From JAAYJK01 sp964501655 (GTDB lineage: Bacteria; Bacillota; Syntrophomonadia; Syntrophomonadales; Syntrophomonadaceae), in NCBI GenBank assembly GCA_964501655.1, contig CAZCTN010000004.1, positions 78,119 through 142,118 of the forward strand: a stretch of DNA of 64,000 bases, given 5' to 3'. The notes beneath the pieces are model-generated. The model worked only from the letters and a program-made list of their open reading frames with translations. It did not search any database and had not been told where the DNA came from. Positions 25,439-32,151 of the stretch are shown here, piece after piece (the stretch's first letter is position 1; every line of letters starts with the position of its first letter). The position numbers and the translations under genes are program-made.

Positions 25439-26131
25439 CTATAACGAAAGAATTCTTTCCAGTCTGTTCCAATCCTTGATTTCTATGGTTCGCTGCTCGA
25501 AAGAGATGATCCCTTCTGTCTCCAGGGCTCTTAATTCCCGGGAAAGAGAGGTCCGGGAAACATTCATGTACTCGGCCCAGGCTTTTTTGGAGAAGGGCAG
25601 GGTTACCAGATTGCAATTATTCGCGTCGTCAGCATGTTTTTTATAATGAATTAAAAATCCGGCAATTTTCTCTTGGATCGAGTCCAGACAAAGGATGCCG
25701 ATTTTATGCTTCAAAATCAGCGTGGAGTTTGAGGCCGCTTCCAAAAAATTCGACATAAAATCTCTATCCCGGGCAAATAAGGCTAAAAGCTCATTCTTCA
25801 TAAAAAAGAGAATTTTGCATGGCTTGCCTGCGGCGACAGTGTCTGGATAATGCTCCAAGCGGGAAAAAACCGAAGACTCGCCAATTAAATCAGGGCTTTT
25901 CTTCCGTTCAATGATAACCACTTTTCCGGTGGGAAAAAGCTTTTGTACATCAACGGTTCCTGACAAAATAATTCCCATTTTATCAGCAGCTTGCAGTGGT
26001 GAAAAGATAACTTCATTTTCTTTATAGGATTCAATTTTGTAATTGGTCTTGGCCAGAAGCTGTTGAATTTCCTCCGGGGATTTGTTTTTAAACAAACTGC
26101 ATTTTGGCAGCAAGGACAAGAGATTGTTCAT
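25439..26131 (-). CDS. Crp/Fnr family transcriptional regulator
   Basis: A 230-residue regulator with an N-terminal cyclic-nucleotide-binding-like beta barrel (about 20-130; GIILSGTVDVQKLFPTGK, DLIGESSVFS) and a C-terminal winged helix (about 155-230; KAWAEYMNVSRTSLSRELRALETEG). It has no N-terminal cysteine cluster like that of FNR, and the PG-E-R-x-A-x-T cAMP pocket is not conserved, so the effector is something else. Clostridial relatives with this layout act in redox, haem or nitric oxide responses, but that is only a family hint. It is divergent from the Fur-family gene, with a palindrome at 26187-26199 between them. Confidence 0.9.
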   Translation of the reverse strand: MNNLLSLLPKCSLFKNKSPEEIQQLLAKTNYKIESYKENEVIFSPLQAADKMGIILSGTVDVQKLFPTGKVVIIERKKSPDLIGESSVFSRLEHYPDTVAAGKPCKILFFMKNELLALFARDRDFMSNFLEAASNSTLILKHKIGILCLDSIQEKIAGFLIHYKKHADDANNCNLVTLPFSKKAWAEYMNVSRTSLSRELRALETEGIISFEQRTIEIKDWNRLERILSL

Positions 26132-26186
26132 TCAGATATTCCTTTCAAGAAAAAACAGTATCAAGGGATACTGTTTTATTAAAAGT

Positions 26187-26199
26187 ATTGTAATACAAT
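26187..26199. promoter_or_regulatory. Palindrome between the Crp/Fnr and Fur genes
   Basis: ATTGTAATACAAT is a perfect 6-1-6 dyad in the divergent promoter region. It could bind the Crp/Fnr or the Fur-family protein. Confidence 0.4.
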
Positions 26200-26213
26200 C
26201 AAAACGAAAAGTA

Positions 26214-26232
26214 AATGAAAATGATTTTCATT
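26214..26232 (+). promoter_or_regulatory. Fur-box-like operator
   Basis: AATGAAAATGATTTTCATT is a 19-bp near-perfect palindrome close to the classical Fur box. It lies 25-43 bases before the ATG of the Fur-family gene, so autoregulation is likely. A related site is at 30776-30794. Confidence 0.75.
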
Positions 26233-26256
26233 ACCGAGAAATGGGGGGTGGCGGAG

Positions 26257-26706
26257 ATGGCAGCCAAGGAGAAAGAATTTGGAAACACACTCCAGACAGG
26301 TGGGTATAGGCTTACCAACCAGCGTCAAGCGGTGCTGGAGGTTATTTCGCAAAACCGGGAAAAACACTTGAGCACGGAGGAAATATTCGGCGAGGTAAAA
26401 AAGAAATACCCCCAAATCGGGCTGGCAACTGTCTACCGGGCGGTACAGCTATTTGAAGAAATAGGGCTTGTGCAGCGTATTTCCCTGGATGACGGACGAA
26501 TGAGATACCAGATGGCGGACCCGGAGGAAAAGCATGGGCATCATCATCTTATTTGCGAAATCTGCGGCGAAGTATTCGATTTTCAGGAAGACATGCTGGA
26601 GCTTTTGGAAGAGAATGTCTTTCTGGAAAAGGGGTTTACGGTAACCAACCATAGTGTAAAGGTTTTCGGTATCTGCAAAAACTGTTCAAACCAAAAAAAG
26701 CAATAA
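26257..26706 (+). CDS. Fur family metal-responsive repressor
   Basis: A 149-residue Fur/PerR/Zur-type regulator. The winged helix spans about 10-80 (YRLTNQRQAVLEVI, TEEIFGEVKK, GLATVYRAVQLFEEIGLV). The metal-site motif HGHHHLICEICGEVFDF carries the HHHLIC-x-x-C zinc cysteines, and a second CxxC (ICKNC) is at the C-terminus. Which metal it senses cannot be told with confidence. I use the ATG at 26257, behind a G-rich ribosome site; the frame is open from 26215, but that start lies within the operator. It ends 13 bases before the activase gene, so the two are one operon. Confidence 0.9.
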   Translation: MAAKEKEFGNTLQTGGYRLTNQRQAVLEVISQNREKHLSTEEIFGEVKKKYPQIGLATVYRAVQLFEEIGLVQRISLDDGRMRYQMADPEEKHGHHHLICEICGEVFDFQEDMLELLEENVFLEKGFTVTNHSVKVFGICKNCSNQKKQ

Positions 26707-26719
26707 AGGAGGCCATAAA

Positions 26720-29700
26720 GTGTACAGCGTAGGGATCGATATCGGATATTCGTCCATCAAAGTAACCTTGATGAACGGCGAGCATGAAGTCAAATACCAT
26801 AAATATCTGCTCCATAAAGGGAGGGTTAAAGAGAATCTAAAAAGTACAATTGCAGATCTGCTGGCAAATTACCCGGCGGAGGAAATAAAATACGGCTCTG
26901 TCACCGGCAGCGGGAGCAAATTTTTGACCAAAACCGGTGAAGCTAAATTTGTCAATGAAGTGGCGGCCCTGGTGGAGGGCGGCGCCGCGAGCAATGAAAA
27001 AATCGGATCGATCATTGAGATCGGCGGCGAGAGCGCCAAATATATCACCGGGATAAACGAGCGCGATAAATCGCAGCTGGAGATCGCGATGAATTCCAAC
27101 TGCTCCGCCGGTACCGGCGCGTTTTTGGAAGAACAAATGTCCCGGCTGAAGCTGAGGCTGGAGGATTATTCAATTTGTGCGGCCCGCGCCCAATCCATAC
27201 CGAGAATAGCCGGGAGATGCAGCGTATTTGCCAAGACCGATATTACCCACCACCAGCAGGAAGGGGTCCCGGTGGAGGATATCCTGCTGGGGCTTGCTTA
27301 TGCCACGATCAGGAATTATAAAAGCGCGGTGATGAAAAAGCTCCCCCTGCAAAAGCCAATTTTATTGGTCGGCGGGGTAGCCCATAATCAAGGGATCATT
27401 ACCGCTTTGCAAGACGTGCTGAATTTGGCTGAGGAGGAATTAATCATCCCCCTTCGCTTCGACAGCATGGGAGCCCTGGGAGCGGCGGTCATTGCGAAAA
27501 AGGATAAGCTTAAAATTGATTTGCCAAAACTATTAAACAGCCTGGACCAACTGGAAGCAGCTTATGGAGAAGCGGATGACGGGGTTGCATTGCCGCAATT
27601 GACAGCTTTTGGCGAAGATGACAGCCTGGGCAAGCATATCTGCAAATCCATAGCTAATTATCAAAGCGCTATAGACTGCTACCTGGGTGTTGATGTCGGC
27701 TCCACCAGCACCAACCTGGTTCTGATAAATGCGGAAAATGAAATCATCTCCTATAAGTATTTGAGAACCCTGGGAAATCCTGTGGAAGCAGTAAGAACAG
27801 GCCTGCAGGAATTACAGGAAGAGCTGGGAGACCGGGTCAAGGTGATTGGAGCGGGTGTCACGGGTTCCGGCCGGTATATGATCGGCGAGTTGATCGGCGC
27901 CGATGTCATCAAAGATGAGATCACGGCCCAGGCTAGAGCGGCGGTCGCTATAGACGATAGGGTCGACACCATATTTGAAATCGGCGGACAGGATTCCAAA
28001 TATATCAGCCTTGAAGACGGGATTGTCACGGATTTTCAAATGAACAAGATCTGTGCGGCCGGAACCGGCTCTTTTATTGAGGAACAGGCCAACAAGTTCA
28101 ACATACCTATTATGGACTTTGGGGATATGGCCCTTGACGGTGCAACCCCGGTTAACCTGGGTGAGCGATGCACCGTTTTTATTGAAACCAGCATAGCGGC
28201 CTGCTTGTCCCGGGGAGCCAAGCTGGAGGATATTGCGGCGGGGCTGTGCTATTCCATTGCCAAAAACTACCTGGGCCGGGTTGTGGGGCAAAAGAGAATA
28301 GGCCGTAAGGTCTTTTTCCAGGGGGGGCTGGCCTACAACCAGGGTGTGGTCAACGCCTTCCGGGCTCTTACCGGAAAAGACATCGCCGTCCCGCCGTATT
28401 TCAGCGTAACCGGCGCTTACGGCGCGGCGCTGCTGACGAAAGAAGAAATGGGCTGCGAAAATACCGGGTTCAAGGGATTCGTCCTGGAAAGCCAGGAGCA
28501 GTTTATGGAACGGCGGAAAGGAAATAAAGCCAAGGCCGACCACAAATCGATATTTGATGAAAGGGTGAGGGAATTAATCTTTGCAGGATATGACGGTTCG
28601 ATAGAAAGCGGCAAGAAAACGGTGGGTATGCCGAGGGCCTTATTTACCTACGGGATGTTTGCCATGTTCAATGCCATTTTTAAAGAACTGGGCTTCAATG
28701 TAATCTTGTCCGGCCCCAGCAGTGAAGAAACCGTCCGCATGGGCCAGCAGTACGCTTTGGATGAAACCTGCTTTCCGGTTAAGCTGATTACCGGTCATAT
28801 GGCCGAACTGGTAGAGAAAAAGGCGGATTACATCTTCTTCCCCGATTTGTTTACGGTAGACCATCCCGGCTCCGTGAGCAGGCAAAACTACGGCTGCGCT
28901 TATATGCAGCTGGCCTTCAAGCTTATGAAGCAGGCCATGGAATTGGATGAAAAAGGAATAGAACTGCTGGCTCCCACCATAGCCTTCAGCCTGGGTAGTG
29001 AATTCATGATGCAAAGCTTTGGAAATCTGGGCCAACAACTGGGTAAAACTCCGGAACAGATTGCCGCGGCCTTGCAAAAAGGAATGGCCGCTTTCCACAG
29101 TTTTGAAGAAAGAATCGCTGAAAACGGGAAACAGGTCATTAAGGAACTAAGACCGGATGAAAAAGCCTTTGTGCTTGTTTCCAAAATCTATGGTGTGGCC
29201 GATCCGGTGTTGAACATGGGAATACCGGCGAAACTTATGGACATGGGATACAAGGTTCTGCCCTTCTACGATTTGCCGGAAGGGGATACCTCCCCAGAAC
29301 ACCCCAATATGTTCTGGCCTTTCGGGCAGCATATCCTGGAACCGGCGCAGCTTGTCAAAGAGCATCCCAACCTATACGCCATCCTGCTGACCCATCACGG
29401 CTGCGGCCCGGACTCGATGCTATCGCATTACTTCAGAGAAGAAATGGACGGCAAGCCGTATTTGCACATCGAGGTGGATGAGCATTCCTCCGGAGTGGGG
29501 GTTATTACCAGGGTGGAGGCTTTTATCAACAGCCTGCAAAAGGTCGGGGTTAAAGAAGCGGATGCCATGGAAATCTACGCCGGCAGGATCATTCATAAAT
29601 ATGTCAATATTAAGCAAAGTTTATTGGAATTAACGGCCAAGGCGGTAATTTACCTGCCCTATCTGTATCCTTATTCGGAAATTTTCAAGGAGATGCTGAT

Positions 29701-30724
29701 TAAAAAGGGGCTAAAGGCCAGAGTCCTGCCTGCAAGCAGCAGGTCTTCCGTCGATATAGGCCGGAAATTTACCATAACCGAGGAGTATTTTTCTTTAACG
29801 GCCCTGCTGGGGGATGTTTTTAAGGAGCTATATGAATTGCCGAAGGTTGAGCAAGACAGTATTGCCTTTTTAATTCCGCAAAACGAAGGAACGGAAACAG
29901 ACGGGCAGTATAACCGCTTGCTGAGGACGAAACTGGATGAAGAAGGCTTCGGGAATGTTGATGTGGTAGCGCCTTTTATGGAGGACGCGCTGTACAGGGA
30001 TGAAGAGGATGTAAGGCTGATCTGTTTAGGCTTGCTGGCGGGAGACCTGATCAGGATTGCGCCGAAAAGATATAGGAAAAAACAATTGATTAAAATAATC
30101 AGCCTAATTAAAACCCGGCGGCTTTCCCTGAAGAACCTACTGGATATCGCCCAAGAGATTTATGAGCAAATAAAGATTACCAAAGCAAATAAAAGAGTTT
30201 TGGCGGTGGGAGAAGTCACGGTTTTGTTCAATGATTTCCTGAATAACTTTACTTTCAGCAAGCTTGAGGATCAAGGGCACCGGGTTATCTACAGTCCTTG
30301 GAGCGAGGTCATGTGGATGCTGTGGAAAGACTTGGGGGAACAAAATAAGGATAAAAATACGCCCCTGTTCCGGAAAAGACTGGGCAAATTCAAATATGAT
30401 ATCGCCGCCATAGCAGCGGGTTTGGCGGAGGAGAGCCCTTTTGCCAGGGATTTGGACAGTCTGGCGGCCAGGGCCAACCAAACCGTGGGATACTATGCCG
30501 GCGCCCACGGGAGATACCGGGAAGCCAAATTATTAGACGATTTAGAGGGTATCGACGGAATTATTACGGTTGCCTCCATGTATGAGAATACGGCCATTGT
30601 TTTGAATGTATTGCACAAGGGCTTCGCCAGGGAAGCTTTGAAGCCGGTGCTTAATCTGAGCTTTGACGGCAACCGGAATGAAAACGATGAAACCAAGATT
30701 GAATCCTTTATGTATTATCTATAG
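26720..30724 (+). CDS. Double BadF/HgdC-type ATPase activase fused to a DUF2229/component-D-like region
   Basis: A 1334-residue protein. Residues 1-270 and about 318-580 are two complete activase domains of the 2-hydroxyacyl-CoA dehydratase activator family (BadF/BadG/HgdC, ASKHA fold), each starting with an ATP-binding IDIGYSS or VDVGSTS motif. Each keeps both cysteines that in HgdC hold a shared 4Fe-4S cluster: Cys128 and Cys167, Cys445 and Cys484. From about 625 to the end comes the DUF2229-like region related to dehydratase subunits (VGMPRALFTYGMF, DETCFPVKL). Such proteins use ATP to drive a low-potential electron onto a dehydratase or reductase, but the target here is unknown. It has a GTG start with AAAGGAGG upstream. 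It is co-transcribed with the Fur-type repressor, implying iron or metal control. Confidence 0.9.
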   Translation: MYSVGIDIGYSSIKVTLMNGEHEVKYHKYLLHKGRVKENLKSTIADLLANYPAEEIKYGSVTGSGSKFLTKTGEAKFVNEVAALVEGGAASNEKIGSIIEIGGESAKYITGINERDKSQLEIAMNSNCSAGTGAFLEEQMSRLKLRLEDYSICAARAQSIPRIAGRCSVFAKTDITHHQQEGVPVEDILLGLAYATIRNYKSAVMKKLPLQKPILLVGGVAHNQGIITALQDVLNLAEEELIIPLRFDSMGALGAAVIAKKDKLKIDLPKLLNSLDQLEAAYGEADDGVALPQLTAFGEDDSLGKHICKSIANYQSAIDCYLGVDVGSTSTNLVLINAENEIISYKYLRTLGNPVEAVRTGLQELQEELGDRVKVIGAGVTGSGRYMIGELIGADVIKDEITAQARAAVAIDDRVDTIFEIGGQDSKYISLEDGIVTDFQMNKICAAGTGSFIEEQANKFNIPIMDFGDMALDGATPVNLGERCTVFIETSIAACLSRGAKLEDIAAGLCYSIAKNYLGRVVGQKRIGRKVFFQGGLAYNQGVVNAFRALTGKDIAVPPYFSVTGAYGAALLTKEEMGCENTGFKGFVLESQEQFMERRKGNKAKADHKSIFDERVRELIFAGYDGSIESGKKTVGMPRALFTYGMFAMFNAIFKELGFNVILSGPSSEETVRMGQQYALDETCFPVKLITGHMAELVEKKADYIFFPDLFTVDHPGSVSRQNYGCAYMQLAFKLMKQAMELDEKGIELLAPTIAFSLGSEFMMQSFGNLGQQLGKTPEQIAAALQKGMAAFHSFEERIAENGKQVIKELRPDEKAFVLVSKIYGVADPVLNMGIPAKLMDMGYKVLPFYDLPEGDTSPEHPNMFWPFGQHILEPAQLVKEHPNLYAILLTHHGCGPDSMLSHYFREEMDGKPYLHIEVDEHSSGVGVITRVEAFINSLQKVGVKEADAMEIYAGRIIHKYVNIKQSLLELTAKAVIYLPYLYPYSEIFKEMLIKKGLKARVLPASSRSSVDIGRKFTITEEYFSLTALLGDVFKELYELPKVEQDSIAFLIPQNEGTETDGQYNRLLRTKLDEEGFGNVDVVAPFMEDALYRDEEDVRLICLGLLAGDLIRIAPKRYRKKQLIKIISLIKTRRLSLKNLLDIAQEIYEQIKITKANKRVLAVGEVTVLFNDFLNNFTFSKLEDQGHRVIYSPWSEVMWMLWKDLGEQNKDKNTPLFRKRLGKFKYDIAAIAAGLAEESPFARDLDSLAARANQTVGYYAGAHGRYREAKLLDDLEGIDGIITVASMYENTAIVLNVLHKGFAREALKPVLNLSFDGNRNENDETKIESFMYYL

Positions 30725-30775
30725 GGCGAGATGCTGTTTTATAAAATATTTTGCCTTACGATCAAACAAAAAACA

Positions 30776-30794
30776 AATGAGAATGAGCTTCATC
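30776..30794 (+). promoter_or_regulatory. Second Fur-box-like site in a duplicated promoter
   Basis: AATGAGAATGAGCTTCATC matches the site at 26214-26232 at 15 of 19 positions. The whole block 30734-30796 aligns with 26171-26234 at about three-quarters identity by my hand count (one gap), so the promoter as a whole appears to be duplicated. Confidence 0.55.
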
Positions 30795-30859
30795 ACTGTA
30801 AAAACAGCCAATCGGCATTGAATCAAAGAAAAAAATATTGACGAAAGGGTTTGAACGCC

Positions 30860-31519
30860 ATGAATTATAAAAAAAGATGCGAAAATGAACATTTGATGGG
30901 CCACAAGCGTGGGTGCAGCCCACATCGGCGTGGTCCCAGCAGTTTTTCCCTGCATGATCCGGTGCTGATCTTTGGCGAGCTTAAACTTAAAGAGGGTGAT
31001 TTATTTCTTGATTTGGGCTGCGGGGTGGGAGATTATTCCCTGCAGGCCGCCAAAATCATAGGAGTTTCCGGTGTGGTATATGCGCTGGACATTCAGGAAA
31101 ATTTGCTTGACGGCCTGGCCGAAGAAGCAGCTTCTCAAGGACTGAACAATATCCGGACCAGGGTTTCCAATATTGACAGCCCCCTGGCAATTGGAGACGG
31201 CTGTATTGATGTTGCTTTTATTGCCACCGTACTTCACTTATTTAATCTGAATGAAGACGGGAAAATCTTGTTTAACGAAATCCGCCGGGTTCTAAAACCC
31301 GAGGGGCGTTTGGCAATTATTGAATGCAAAAAAGAAGACTTGCCTTTCGGCCCGCCCATTCATTTGCGCCATTCACCGGAAGAACTGGAAGCTGCGGTAA
31401 CTCCGTATGGGTTTGAAAGATTGAGTTATGTTGATCTTGGCTGCAATTATATGATCCAATTTAAGATTAAATTAAACGCGAGATTTTCGAGCAGGAGATT
31501 GTTGCCAAGGAAGGTTTGA
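30860..31519 (+). CDS. Class I SAM-dependent methyltransferase (Methyltransf_11-like)
   Basis: A 219-residue methyltransferase. Motif I is LFLDLGCGVGDYSLQAA (around residues 50-65), motif II YALDIQENLL, and the post-motif DVAFIATVLHLF; the tail is basic (SSRRLLPRKV). An N-terminal extension with Cys and His (RCENEHLMGHKRGCSPHRRG) could bind metal. The start is the ATG at 30860, 10 bases after GAAAGGG; the TTG at 30851 is too near. It has its own promoter with a Fur-like box duplicated from that of the Fur-activase operon, and so probably belongs to the same regulon. The acceptor is unknown. Confidence 0.85.
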   Translation: MNYKKRCENEHLMGHKRGCSPHRRGPSSFSLHDPVLIFGELKLKEGDLFLDLGCGVGDYSLQAAKIIGVSGVVYALDIQENLLDGLAEEAASQGLNNIRTRVSNIDSPLAIGDGCIDVAFIATVLHLFNLNEDGKILFNEIRRVLKPEGRLAIIECKKEDLPFGPPIHLRHSPEELEAAVTPYGFERLSYVDLGCNYMIQFKIKLNARFSSRRLLPRKV

Positions 31520-31653
31520 TGTCGACTATAAACTAGGCATGGAGTTGGATTAGCTCAGCAAAGAATAAGGATTTTTATAAGCAGATATTAACATATGAGT
31601 TATATAGTCTACTGTGACCGCTCGAAGCGGTATAATGATCAGGCAGGTGTTTT

Positions 31654-32013
31654 TCACTGGTTATGCTTCATGGAGCAGTTTACCTCCAAGCCCTTTTCTT
31701 TCAAGTAATCTGCTCCCCAATCATACATTTCCTCTAAAATAGGTTTTATGCTTCTTCCGAAGCTGGATAGTGAGTATTCCACTTTAGGGGGGACGACAGG
31801 ATATACCTTGCGAATTAATAAGCCATCCGCCTCCAACTCTCTGAGTTGCTGGGTGAGCATCTTGGGTGTCGCATGGGGTATCAGGCTGTGCAGTTCAGTA
31901 AAACGCAAAGTTTGATTGGTCAAATGCCACAATATCAAAGATTTGTATTTTCCGCCGATCAGGTTAAGGGTGGCTTGGACCGGGCAATTATATCCGTTGG
32001 AATCATATTTCAT
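31654..32013 (-). CDS. HxlR family transcriptional regulator
   Basis: A 119-residue winged-helix regulator of the HxlR/DUF24 type. The signature NCPVQATLNLIGGKYKSLILWHL holds the conserved cysteine that in relatives senses electrophiles or redox change. The recognition part is RFTELHSLIPHATPKMLTQQLRELEADGLI-like, and the wing VPPKVEYSLSSFG. I choose the ATG at 32013, 9 bases after AAAGGA; the GTG at 32031 lacks a site. It is divergent from copA, with a dyad at 32047-32080 between them. Confidence 0.9.
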   Translation of the reverse strand: MKYDSNGYNCPVQATLNLIGGKYKSLILWHLTNQTLRFTELHSLIPHATPKMLTQQLRELEADGLLIRKVYPVVPPKVEYSLSSFGRSIKPILEEMYDWGADYLKEKGLEVNCSMKHNQ

Positions 32014-32046
32014 AGGGCTAAATCCTTTCACACTATCTTTTTGGAT

Positions 32047-32080
32047 ACTATATTACAATAAAGTGCATTCTTGTTATAGT
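32047..32080. promoter_or_regulatory. Inverted repeat in the hxlR-copA divergent promoter
   Basis: ACTATATTACAA at 32047-32058 is mirrored by TTGTTATAGT at 32071-32080 (two extra bases in the left arm). It sits 34-67 bases upstream of the HxlR ATG and about 70 bases before copA, a good position for a shared operator. Confidence 0.45.
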
Positions 32081-32151
32081 GAAAATAATTGTTAAAATGA
32101 TACCGTGAGATATTAAAAATTTCAACCGTATTCAAGCAGCAAGGAGGCACA

